The notes beneath the pieces were generated by a model. It was not told the DNA's origin. It saw only the letters and a program-made list of their open reading frames with translations, and did no database searches. Shown here piece by piece: positions 12,200 to 24,121 of a stretch of DNA of 64,000 nucleotides. Numbering within the stretch: position 1 is the first letter of the stretch; each line of letters starts with the position of its first letter. The stretch lies in contig NC_031478.1 of the NCBI RefSeq assembly GCF_000006565.2, positions 3,553,127-3,617,126 on the forward strand, given 5' to 3'. A program made the translations under genes and the position numbers. The DNA is from Toxoplasma gondii ME49. Its lineage: Eukaryota; Apicomplexa; Conoidasida; Eucoccidiorida; Sarcocystidae.

Positions 12200-12897
12200 T
12201 CCCACGCGCTTCGAGGACGCTTTTACCGCCTGTCCCCAAATTCCACGCTTGCGTGGAAAAGAAAAGTTCTGTCGCGCCAAACGAAAAGATAGAACGAATA
12301 GAGCAACAGAGAAATGAGGGCTGGAGATGGCTCGAGCCGCCACCCGAAAAGTCGCAGTCGGAGTCTTTTCGTTCGCAAGTGAAGACCGCTGTCGAGCGAC
12401 GTTCAGAATTTTGAATGCGGACTGCGCTTGGTGTGCGTGAAGAAAGCAGAATCCTCGAAATGTGTGAAGAAGTCACCGCCTATGGGTCTTAATCTCTGCA
12501 CATCTTCTTTGTTAGGTCCATCACACAAGGACCACAGACAAAGGCGCATGAAGGCAACTGAATCGACCGTGCGCCCACTGCTCATTTGCGGTAGTCCCGA
12601 GTTTTCCCAGCAAACTTCTGTTTCCCTCACTTGTTCACCTACTTTCCGTCGATTCGGGATCTTCACATTCTTCGTTCACCGTTGACCGAAGTGTAAGGAC
12701 TATTACAGACTTCGCTGTTAATGAACTCGCCTGCTGCCCGCTGCCGCTCTGTACCTAAATTTCGTGTGCGAGGAGGCCTGCGAGAAAAGGCACGGACGCC
12801 GTCGTCAGTGTCCTCACTCTTCCGGAGAGCATTGCGTCCTTTCCGCGAAATCGTGTATGCTCCTTTTTGTTGGTTACTCAAAACACATCTTCCTGCG

Positions 12898-12904
12898 TGC
12901 ATGC
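12898..12904. promoter_or_regulatory. TGCATGC motif in divergent promoter
   Basis: A second copy of the element, TGCATGC, lies about 490 bp upstream of the plus-strand ATG at 13393. Two copies in one divergent spacer are suggestive, but a six-base core is expected by chance every few kb, so this is not proof. Confidence 0.3.
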
Positions 12905-13392
12905 CCGCGGGACTGTAGATGTGTGCAGCTTTCGACGACAACCGCGAGAACGCAGACGAGGATGTGTGCTGAAAAACAGGAAATATCAACACAGACAATG
13001 CCCGTGTGTCTGACTTTATTTCTGTGTGACGAAACTCTGTAAGTAAAGGAAGGCGCGGTGGAACGCGTCCAGGGGCTTCTTCTCGGCTTGTCGTCCGGAG
13101 CTCGCCTTTCTCGGATAAGCGTCGCATGTATGAACACATTCCCTCATGCTCCCTCTTGTTTTTCCTTCAAGTTTTTCATAAAACTCTGAAGCTGTGCACT
13201 GACTCTGTGCTGTTTCGGTTCCTAGGTTGTTCTTTGTCGTTTCGGGAGGTTGTGCCTTCTGGATACTCTTTGCCGACGAAATAGGCGCCGAGAAAACTTT
13301 TGTCTCGTGTAGAGTCAAGCGCCCTACAACGAAAGAGTCATGTTCGCTTTCGGTTTTTAAGAATTCGCCTTCTTGTTTCCGGTTCCTTCGCC

Positions 13393-16300
13393 ATGAATCC
13401 TTGCGTAGCTCCTTCGTCCCCTGCTCCTTCCTCTGCTACTTCCCCTACTTCCTGTTCTGCTTCGTGCGCTTGTGGCAGCTCTAGTCTTTGCTCTTCTCGC
13501 TGTTTTTCACGATCTGTCTGTTTCTCTCCGCCTGCCGCTATGTCGTGTGACGTTCATTCTTTCTCCCGAGTGAGGCCAGGATGCCTGTCTACGTTGCTTC
13601 TAGCCGCGTCGCGCGTCCGGAATGAGACAGCGGCTTACAGTTGTAGCAGCAGTCGAAGACGGCGAGTTTCGCGACGGTCGAAGAGGCTGTGTGCACCCTC
13701 TGCACTTTTGCTCTTCTTCTTTCTTTCGCTGAGCTGCTTGGGAGGACAAGGCACAAGCGCGAGAGAAAAAGACGAGAGGTACTCAAACGTGAAGTCGTCG
13801 AGGGAGAGACATGCAGAGTCGCGAAAACACACAACCAACGGTGAGTTTTCCTCCCAAAACACACCTTTGCGTCCGCTTCTTGTCGACAAGTATTTTTGCG
13901 TCTTCGAACATGTTGGTGTGAATGCACCCACCGCGTCGAACATCTCGGCGATAAGCATGCAAAGCCTTCTTGCTGCGAAGCGATGCAGGAACGCGGAGTT
14001 CCTGATTCGTTCACGTGTTCGCGGGCTGTCTCGCAATCGGCCCTAACCAGCGAAGCCGTGTGCCCAAGTAGAGAACGGCCATGCACCCGTAGACAGTTGC
14101 ACTCGCCGCCGCGGTGCTGCCGCGAATCTCTGCTGCCATGGTTTTCGCATAACTTGTTCGTGTGCTCTGAACGACAAGAGGCATTCGCAGACGAATTCAC
14201 CTCCCACACCTGCATGCGAGCTGACGTCCCCAAGTGCGGGCCTCTACATGCATTTATTCTTGTGCGACTCTGCATCTACGTGCGGCCTGCTCTGCAGAGG
14301 TGTCTGCCGCAGAAGGATCCTGGCGCGCGAGCCGGCAACTGTGGAACTGACTCGCAGAGTTCGCTTCCCCCCTCCACGCGAATCTAGGCTTTTGCATGTC
14401 GTGCAGGTGTTTGTCTCCCCTCAATGGGCTTTCTGCCTGACGTCCCTCGAGACCGCCGGGACGAGGTTTTCTTGGCTTGCCACGAGCACGAAAGCAACAG
14501 TAAGCAGCTGCGTCATGTCGCGGAACTGAAGCAGCAAACGCGAAAGCAAGGAAGCGCTGCAAAGGCGAGTACATCGAGTTTCAGTTTCCACAGGTGTCTC
14601 TCTTTACATCGAATTTAGGGAAGAAACCGGGGAGAAAGAGGGAGAGAAGTCTGGGCAGAAGACGCGAACGAAGGAGGAGGGACGCCGGAACTCGACAGAG
14701 TGGAGGCAGCGCCAAAAGGTGTTGTTGAATTCATATTGGATCTCGAGTCTTTCGTCACAAAATGAGCTGGAGTCGTATGGAGAGAACGATGGAGAAGAGG
14801 AGAAGCGGCATTCATTGCAGAGAGAAGAGAGGAAGAGAGAAAGAAAAACGTCGGGAGACAGAGAGGGGCGCTCGACGCCTACGGAGTCGAGGAGACAGAG
14901 ACGGAGACAGGCAACTGCAGGTGCAGGTAGCGCATTTATCGAGGACTTCTGTGGCTGTGTGTTTTCTGTGGAGCTACGCGTTGTCTCTTCATCTTTTGAG
15001 TGTTTTGCGGGGTTTTGTGTTGGAAATGTTGTCGGATCTCGGTGCTTTCCATCGCCTCCCTTTCCACAGAGTTTTCTCCCATCTTCTCATCTCCCTCCAG
15101 CCTGTCCTCCTCGACGTTTCCTTCTTTTCATGCTTGCCAGTGTTCTCCTCCCAGTCGTGTCTGCTCCCGAGGCTTCCCGTCGGTTCTCTCAGTTCGTCCT
15201 TCGCGCTCACGTCCTGTGTGGCTCGCTGTGATCGGCTTCTCTTTCTCTCAGCGTGCTGCCAGCGCAGAGACACAGAGTCCATCTTGCGACGCCTCGCGTT
15301 CTACTTCACCCCTGAAGCGGTCAAATCCGACGTTTCCTTCCCTCCGAAGAACTGCGCGGTTCGTCTGGCTCTCTCGACGCATTTGTAAAGACAGGGAAAC
15401 GAAGAGACATCACGTTGCGTGGGGTGGGACAACGTGTCAGAAGGTTACTCCGAGCTAATGGCATTGAAGACTGCAAGGTTGAACTCGGCGGCGCCGTGCG
15501 TCGCCAGTCGAGCTTCTGGCCGTCTTCCCCGCAGTTTGGATCAGACCGGCGTCTTTTCCATTCGTTGTGTTTGTGTCAGTCTCTTCACGCAGTGCTCCTC
15601 GTCGAATCCGCGTACAGGTATCGTTTCTCTGTCGAGCACTGAGGGAGGGTCCTTGCGTGTGTCTCCTCAAAAAATATCTGTCTCAACCCCCGTGTGCTGC
15701 TGTTCCTTCTGTCTTGTTTGCGCCAGTCTTTCACTTCTGCTGCACTGTGTTCCAAGTGCGACGCGCGAGTAGGCGTCGGGAAAATGACAAGGAAGAACGC
15801 TCCTCTTCTCTGTCGCTCTTTCTGCGAACGATGGTGAGTGGCCAGTGCGCCTCTCTTCTCTCCCTGCTCTCCCGTGGTTCTTGGTCCTGCCTGCTCTCCG
15901 TTGCCTGAGGCGATCGAAATCGATTGCTTTAAATAAAACAGACAACGAATTTAATAGTCTTGAAAGAACAGACATCGCCAATCAAACCGTCCAAGGCTGT
16001 GGCCGATAAAAACGACCCTCAATGACCCGTTCTGCATAGGTTCGTCTTCTGCTCAGTGATTCCACCTTGTCGTCGCTCTGTCACCTTGCCGTCTCTGCCT
16101 CCCGTTGTACTCTGACTCTTGACAGCACGTCTAGTGTGCTTTCCTTCCCTGTCTCTCTTTGTTGTGGGTCTACCGACCCTTTTGTTGATCGCGAGCAAGG
16201 CCATTCGTGAGAACTCTGGTTCGGTCGAGGATGCGCCGCTGAACGATCTCTCCCTCCACCTTTTCCATTTCGTGTATGCACCCTGAGCCCTCACTTCTCA

Positions 16301-18163
16301 TCATACTGTCTCCTTCGCAACCCCCGCGTACGTCTGCGTGCTCGTTATTGTTCTCTCTACATCTTCGTCTGTGTGGAATGCTGTTTTTCTTCGCCTTCCC
16401 GGCGTGTCGCTGATCTCTGTATCCGTACCCTTTTCTTTTGGCCGCCCTCTCCACAGGAGCTGCTCTCTCCCTCTCGGCTGTGTCGACTGTGTACCCTCTT
16501 CTCGCTTTGTCTCCATGGTTTCCTTCGATTTTCGCTGCTTTTCATCAAGGTATCATGCATGTGAAAACGACTACTTCGCCCCCGCCCCTTCGGGAAGCCC
16601 TCAAGCTCTTACCTTCTGCTATCCGGACTCGGTAATTTGCTCCCCTCTGCGCGATGGTGAGTCTCGGTTTCTCGGTCGCTGTGAGAAAAGCCAGCAGACG
16701 CAGTTCCTTCTTTTTCCGCCCTCTGTGTGTATCTCGACGTGTTCCCTCGTTTGACTCCAGAGACCCTCGGAAATGCCACTTTCTTCTCTTCCACGACTCC
16801 GGGTGTCTCTACACCAGACTCGCGAACGGACGTCATTAATAGACACGTCGAGATCTCCTTTCACATACAGACGGATCGGCCGCGTTTGTCTCTGTGTTGG
16901 CGCCAGATATGGTTCTGGAGGGAGGAAGTTTTCACTGCGGTTCTGTACGGACTACACAGATCGGATTTTGGCCTTTCGTTTCCCCGGCAGCTTTTGCTTC
17001 CTTCGATTTCAGTGCTGCGATCGATAAAACATGGATGCCAGCAATTGCACTTTTTTCAGTCGCTCGCGACGGAGCCACCTTCTGCTCCAAACTGGGCTTC
17101 GAGGTGGCCGGTCTCGACCGCGAAGAGAGCGCCGAACAGGAAGAAGAGGAGGACGCGGCTGCGTGCTACGACGGTACGGGAGCACAGTGCAGAAGGGCAA
17201 GGAAGGGCAAGGTGGAGAACCTGTTCTTCGACGTTTCTCGTGTCACATCGTGTGCACCTCCTTCTGTACTGTGCGTCATCCGTTTTCCATCCTTGCTCTC
17301 TCTTCGTTTGCCGTCTTTCTGTCACTTGTTTCCTCTCTGTTTGATATGTCCACTTGTCTCGTCTCCCCCTTTGTACCGTTAGTTTCTCTCTTCTCGGGTA
17401 TTCCTTTCGTATTTTTCGTCTTTGGCGAGAGATAGCCTCTTTGACTCTGGGCTCCGAACCGGAAACGAGTCGTTGGATCCTTTTCTCTCTGCGAAGCTTC
17501 GCGGTCTCAGCCTCGTCCACGTCTCTCCCATCTCCTTGTGTCCCCCGGTCTCCTGCAGGAGTCCCTGCGGCGGCGCTGTTCGGTCCGGCCCCGAAGCCGC
17601 CGCGGACGGACGGTTCGGGCGCGTACGGCTCTTACGGGCGCCAGACGTGGCGGCACTATTTGTTGTGGCTGCAGTATCGTCTGTCCCGCTGCATCGAGGC
17701 ACTGGTCCCGCGTCCCGAGTTCTGGCTGTTTGCTTTCCTCTGCTTGTACTTTGTCGGAAAGGTTTTCGGGGCGCTCCGGAGCATCGTCGACCGCGCCGCC
17801 TTCCAGGGCGCAGGCCACCAGTTGGGCTCTGCTCCAGGCTACGCGTGGGCGTCTGAGGGCGCGACGAGTGCGGAGGCTTCTGAACAGCACGGCGGTCTCG
17901 GCGGAAAGCTGAGGATGAGGGGAGTCTCTTCTGCAGAGGAGACAGTCTCCTCGCCGTGTTCGCCCTTGCACGACGAGAGACAGAACGAAGCCTCAAAGCG
18001 AGCTGCCGCGGCCGCTGAAGCCCGGTGGGCCCAACGAGGCGGACAGCCGAGCGCATGCAGAGTGAGAAACGTTTTCCCGCCTTCGTCGCGGATGGGAGGA
18101 AGCGACGACGAAGAAGAAGTCTTGAGTACAGAAGCAGTCAGAGAAATCCTGGCGGGACGCTAG
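13393..18163 (+). CDS. single-pass membrane protein with secretory signal, unknown family
   Basis: A multi-exon gene for a probable type I membrane protein. Exon 13393-13840 starts at ATG (cgccATGa) and holds a Ser/Cys-rich leader and a hydrophobic core (LLLFFFLSLSCLGG) that looks like a late signal anchor or signal peptide. The 3' exons fit by phase: 15263-15384, 15441-15617, 16457-16656, 16871-17173 and 17559-18163 (TAG). Between these ends, 14407-14564 and 14619 onward read well, but the link to 15263 is not settled. The middle is Cys-bearing and lumenal in style (CENDYFAP, FHCGSV, TFCSKLGFEV), followed by a Glu-rich run. The last exon has one membrane helix (FWLFAFLCLYFVGKVFGAL) and a cytosolic tail of about 140 residues ending in an acidic segment. 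I do not recognise the family. The topology suggests an ER, Golgi or surface protein. It is divergent from the NIPA-like gene. Confidence 0.6.
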
Positions 18164-21100
18164 GCGAGTCCTGGTCCTCGGGTATGCGTGTGGGAAGCCG
18201 ACTGCCCCCATAAAGGACCGTTTTGTTGACAAATGCCTTCTCGCCGTGCGCTGCGAGGAGGACTCCGAAAGCGATGGGAGACAGCAAAGCGGGTGGTGTC
18301 CCCAGAACGAAGCGGACCGTCGTGGCTGGGTGAACGAGTCACGCTTCACAACGGCAGTCCGCGCAGGCTCTCTCAATTTCCATGAACAGAGGAGCATGGG
18401 GAAAAGGCGTCTGCGATGGTTTTCGGAACTCAGAACGGCGAGCAAGTGACCGGGGGGAACTGAAAGGATAGCGGCGCTCGCGGGAAGGTTTCATCGTTCC
18501 AGTTTTTCGTTTGTGATAGAGGGGGTGATGGCGCTAAAGCAAAAGTGCGAGTGGAGAGATGTAGCGTTCCTGGGGGAGAAGAGAGAACGAGACGGGATCG
18601 AACTGGACGGGCGAGGTGGTTTCGAGGAAGCAGGAGATGTCGAGCTCGAGTGTTGGCCGGCTCGTTGAATGCCAGGTGGTGAGCAACTCGCCACGCACAT
18701 GTTTGTAAGATCAGAAGGGAAGAAAAGACGAAAAGAAAGGCAGTGCTGCGGAGACAGAGTGCACGCTAGCACACACACAAAAGGCGAATGGTGCCTGCGC
18801 GAAGTGTCTACCCCACGTGGCTGACAAATCTCCTTAAAGTCGCCGGGGGGGAAGATTTATCCGTTGCGCCCGACCCTTTCGATCTGCCTCGCTTTCTGGA
18901 TGCCGCTTTTCGGCTTGCTTCGTTGATTTAAGAAAAACGGATTTTCTACACTCACAGAAACGCTTCTGCTGGAATCGTCAGTGGCCGCTGTGGAGCTGAG
19001 TTCACAGATCGTGACATCGTTTTGACTCCAACTCTCACATTTCTTTTTCGTACAGAAGAAACGCGCTGCCTGTACCTCTCGACCCTACGCCAATTGTTCT
19101 TCGACTCCCTTTCGATGCATAGTTACTTGTATAGACAAGGAGAGATTTTGGTGAACGCTCTTCATGAGCTTCTTCACGTGATGCTGTCTTGCTGAGGTTC
19201 TGCGCGAATCTGGGGTGCGGGCTTGAACTGGAACAGAAGCCGAGGATATCACGGAAGAGTTGTACGTGTTTTCTGAGATTCCCCAGTTTTCCGCTCTTTT
19301 CTTCCGAGAGAATCGTCTGCCCGTATCGCTGACAGTGACGTGGAGTGAGTCGGAAGTATTTGCCGTTTGCCAGGGAACGGGGGAAGTCTGTTGATAAAAA
19401 TTTCCGTTCTTTAAAAAAGTGTCTGGGGGGCCGATGGTCCTTCAACTCAAAGTTACGTAGGACTTTCACTGACGTCCGCTACTTGAAGGAAAGCCCAGCT
19501 TTTTCGACGCGGTTGCCTGTTTCCCCATGAAGCCAAGCCACATTTAATCCCAGTGTTGTTACTTTAACAACCAAGTATCTATCCAGATATGTAAATATTT
19601 ATATGAACATACAGCTGTATTCGTATGTTTACGTAGTGTGGGTTCTGCTAGTGTCGAAACGGATTCAGTGCTGAGAAGGGATCTCATGAAAGCGGTGACA
19701 TCCAAGGGAGGTTGGATCCGGCAAAGCTACATTGCTGTGATTGTAGGGACTGCAGAGCGCAAAGAGGATTGCATGCTGCACTCGCGATGGTACGGATTCA
19801 CTGACAAGTAAGTAGTCAGAGAGAGGTGGATACACCCAGAGCCACAACACAGGCATCCGAGGAGCTTTGGATAGAACATGCACCTCTGGGTGTCTTTATA
19901 AATCATTGTACAGAATGAGATTCAACTGCCTGATAATATATACATCCTTTAGGCGTTTGAATCCTTGCAGAGTATAGAATATATCTACCTAAAGGCAACT
20001 TGATTGGGTGTCGCCATCGCTGCTGACACAGCCTCCACCACCATCTACACAGAGCCTGAGTTGGTGGCAAACGCCCAGGAAATGCAGTGGTGAATTGGGA
20101 ATTGCACACCAAGTGCACAAGTTCTGCACTCCTTAGCGTCTTCGAAGCCGGGAAAAACAAGGGGAAAAGAGTAAACTCAACACCGAATAAATGGCAGGGG
20201 CTTCCGGCAAAGGTGGTGAAATGAGGCCAAGGGCGGAACACGCCAAAGAAGTCCCAGATAAAACCGTAGAAACGAAGAGTTAAAGCAATTGTCATTTTCC
20301 TGGATCGGCTCTCAGGATTTCCAGATGGGTCCAGGTCCTCCCATTTCCCCAATCCTAAACTCCCGTTCTCCGAAGTCACTAAAAGGTGTCGAGGACTCAA
20401 GAGCGTTAAACAGAGATTCGTCTCGACGTTCAAAGGTTTTCCTCCCACAGGTGGAGGCTCTGAGCCTCAGACAGAGTATTATGGAAAGAGAGATAGCAGT
20501 GAGTGGTACACTGAGAAACCTCGAAAATGGGAGCAAATCAAGACGGGACAGGTACCTGCACAAAGCTACACTCATCTGAGTGCGCATGAGAGTCGAATTC
20601 CGAGAAGGAAAACAATCGTGCGTAAAAGGCATCCCGGCCTTTTGTCCTGCTTTATCAGCTTTCCGTTTGAATCTTTCTCGCTTTCTCACCCGCTCCTTTC
20701 CCACTACATCTTTGAAATCTTTCTCATCTCATTATTTCCCGGTTTTCGATTCCCCTCTTGCCGCTCCCGTTGCCTGACTCACCAACCGCGCCCAGAACTG
20801 GACACGGAGGGCCCTCGCTGGAGTCGAACACCGGAGAAATTGTGACTTTTAGCCCTCATGCCCGGCTGTCTTTAGGTGGTAGGAAGGGTGGGAGCGAAAA
20901 GAAATCAACATTTTCCGCATTTCTCTGCGTTTTCCCCAACGAGGCTTCTCACAGCCACACGCTGTGCACGGCCGCCGAGCCACGGCGCGGGTCTCTGAGC
21001 TCATAAGCCGTGTGCCGTCTTGCCCGGTGAGGAGGCTGAAACAACCGTCGCTTTTTTTGTTTTTTCCCTTTTCGAAAGGCAAATGCTTCTCGAAGGACCT

Positions 21101-21800
21101 CAGCGATTCGGCGCAAGAGACGTCTGCGTTTCCGAGTCATTTTCCGCGACTCTGCTCCCGTGCCAATGGCGCGCGAGCCTCAACATAGGCCTGGTCACCT
21201 GAGACACGAAAGGGGGTTGTGGAGAGCCGGAGAAAGGGGATATAACTGTAATACACAGCACTCACAAACAACGCAAATGATGCAACCTGAGAAGAGAAAT
21301 GTCCATGACAGATTTATCTCATCACTTGCACGCTATTTTACTTGCGATTTCTTAACCGTTAGGCGTCACCGCTACGCGGGCAGCCAAACGACCCTTGCTA
21401 GGGTAGACGTAGACTCGTTTTCCAGCGTCTTTCCTCGAAGTCTCCTATGTTTCTTCTTCGCCTTCCCACGTACCATTTCGTCTACTAGCTGACCCTGACA
21501 TTTCAACGCTGTTCTTTCATATTCCCATTTTTCTGCGTCTTCGGCGTTCCGTCCAACGGCCGAGTCTCGGGCAAGCCCTCTGCACGGGAACGAAGTCATT
21601 TTCAGAATCATTGTGGTTCAGCAGATCTATATTTCCTACATCTTCTTCTCTGTTGTTGCCTTTCCCGGCGACTTCCGCGTTTCCCCCTCGCCTCCTCCCT
21701 CCTGTCGCCCTCCTCGCGTCTCAACGTTTCGTAGGGCGTCGTTTTCACCAATAGTCCTTCCTGGCGTTGGGCTTAGCTTTCTTTTGAAACCAACTTTACC
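18164..21800. other. intergenic, no supported gene
   Basis: 3.6 kb between two plus-strand genes, presumably the 3' UTR of the first and the promoter and 5' UTR of the second. The longest frame is a minus-strand stretch at 19903-20448 with no ATG at its start and no splice context, treated as chance. A short AT-rich patch lies near 19560-19640. I see no repeat family or RNA gene. Confidence 0.5.
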
Positions 21801-24086
21801 ATGAAGGAAGATCAGCTCCTGGAGAAGGGATACATTCATCAAGACTCCTGTCCTAATGGAGTTATTGACGACGATGAGACAGATTCATCCGTTTCGGACG
21901 ATGATGCAGAGGACGACGTCCGCGAGCCACGGAACGGCTTTCAGTGCTGCGCTGACCGGCGATGTACCACCTGGTTTGACCTCAGAAGCTGGTTTGGGTA
22001 CCTCGCCACAGATTTACCTCGACCGGACTTCCAAGCTTGCTTCACTGACGTTGCTCATGGAGGCATAGGGTACGTCGAGTGGAAGCGGCGCCTCTAAGAA
22101 GACGCGTCATGCGAAAGTCACTCTTCCTTTCGATTTTCATCTGGTTAGACACAAGCAGGGCTAGCCGGAGATCTTTTGATCTATGCCTGCACCTCTATGT
22201 AGTTTTTCAATCTCTAACGTATCCGCGCATGTGCGCAGATGCATACTTCTATCAGTTTTTATACTGCCTCATAACGGTCGTTCCACTTTTTATCTTTGCC
22301 TCGTTAGCTACCAGTAGAGCAATCGGCAGCTCGTTTGGTCTATCCGTTCACGTGTGTCTAGATACGTACAACTTTCGCTTCGATGTATCTATGCAGTTGC
22401 ACGCTTCAATATGTTTCTATCCATCTAAACGTCTACCACAATATGTGTGCTAAACGGTACCCCAATCTAGCTCACGCGGCCTGCAGGGGTCTGTATGTAT
22501 TGTATATTTCCACTATGGGCATGCGTACGCACAATGTTTTCTTGCGGATTTTTCCCAGGTTGTTTGAAAAGCTGGTGGTGCTTGGAGGGAAGACGTTGGA
22601 GACATTTGCAGAAATTCACTTTTTCGAGCAATGGGCTTCTTCTGCTCGTCCGTACATACCCCGTGAGTTGGCTGAGATAGTTGGTCAAGATGCGCCTCGT
22701 CTCCTATGGGCGCAGAAGCGCGTCGAGAGGACAACAGCAGCACAAGCGCTCTTCGCATTCGGGAAAAGTTATTTGTCAACAGCTCAGGATCTCCCCACAA
22801 GACAAGCAGTCGCGAAATACGTCAAGTCCTGTGCCGGCTTCGCTTGCCAAAGCACCGATACAGAAAACCTCTACAAGTGGATGCCGATCCTTGTCGAGCA
22901 CATTTTCTGGATACAAAGGTACAGGCTCGTGGAGAACCTGAAGTCACAAAATCACGCCGTTCACACGGGAGGACAGCTTCCGTCGTTCTCTTCCATGACG
23001 TGTTCGTCGACAACACACACAGTTTTGTCTCGCGCGAAAATCCGTCTGAATTCTCGATCGTCTCATCTCAGCGACGCTGTTTCCTGCCATCTCAATCTAA
23101 CAACACATATCTTTTTTTATCTGTGTGCATATAGATGCACATTTGTATATCTACGTATGCATGTACTGGGTAAACACGTGGTAGTGTCGTGGACATGTGA
23201 ATGTCGGTACAGGGCTGGGTCGACCTGCGTGCTGAGTCGGGCAGGAGGCACTCCATGCCTCTTTGGTTGTTTCCCTTGTGTGTTGTGACACTTGGATTTC
23301 CTGCGAAAAAGCTTCCAGTTGAGACCGGGCGCTCACGTTTCTGTTCGCGTTGCAGAGTTCGAACAGAGGCGGATTCAAGCGCAAATAATCTCCTTCAGGA
23401 TCTGCAGGAATACCTTGGCTACCGACGTAGGTGCATCTCTAGGGAAGCCGTAAGGGCCGTTTTTGCAAAGGGGAACAAAAGAGACACTTGCGTTGTATAG
23501 GGGACGCCAGGACCATTGAAGCGGCATAACTGGCCTGAATATCGGTCTCTTCTTTCCCCTAAAGAAATCTGTTCGCCGAGCTTTTTCTCAGGTATATTTC
23601 GATCGTGTTGGCCGTTCTGTGGAGACGTTACTGGAGAACATAGATCCTTCCGCGGTCGTTGACGTGCTATTGCTTTCCGAGAAGAGGAAACCAGTTAACC
23701 ACTGACGCAAATGGTTCTCACTGTCTGCGCTCAGACATACTGGCGTTGGATGTACCAATACACATTCACGCATATTTATATATATAGATAGATACACATA
23801 TGGACATATGTACAGATATAGAGAGATAGACGTATGCATAGATAAGTGCATTTATATACTTATATAGATGTATGCGTTGGTGGAGTGCGGAACGTGGTTA
23901 CAGCCAGCCTTGCTGCTTGATTATTTTGTGTTATTGCAGACGACCAGCTGCTGCCGAGAATTCGGGAGTGCCTCAGAAACAGAAATGTCCCTCAAAGATC
24001 GGACACGCCAACAGGGAAAGAATTGATTCGTATCTATGCCGCGGACTACTTCGGCGTCCTAGCCCAGGTAAAGAAACATAGATGTA

Positions 24087-24121
<35 letters not shown>

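Larger units (their letters stand above)
10847..13392. other. divergent intergenic region (shared promoter/5' UTRs)
   Basis: About 2.5 kb lies between the start codons of the minus-strand transporter and the plus-strand membrane protein. Frames here are short and start mostly with non-ATG codons, and I find no consistent exon chain. The region should hold both core promoters and 5' UTRs. It carries GCATGC-type motifs, listed separately. Confidence 0.55.

Noticed and set aside
19903..20448. A 181-codon minus-strand frame
   Set aside because: The opening codon is GTG, there is no splice context, and the Trp/Cys-rich composition does not resemble neighbouring genes. Most likely chance.
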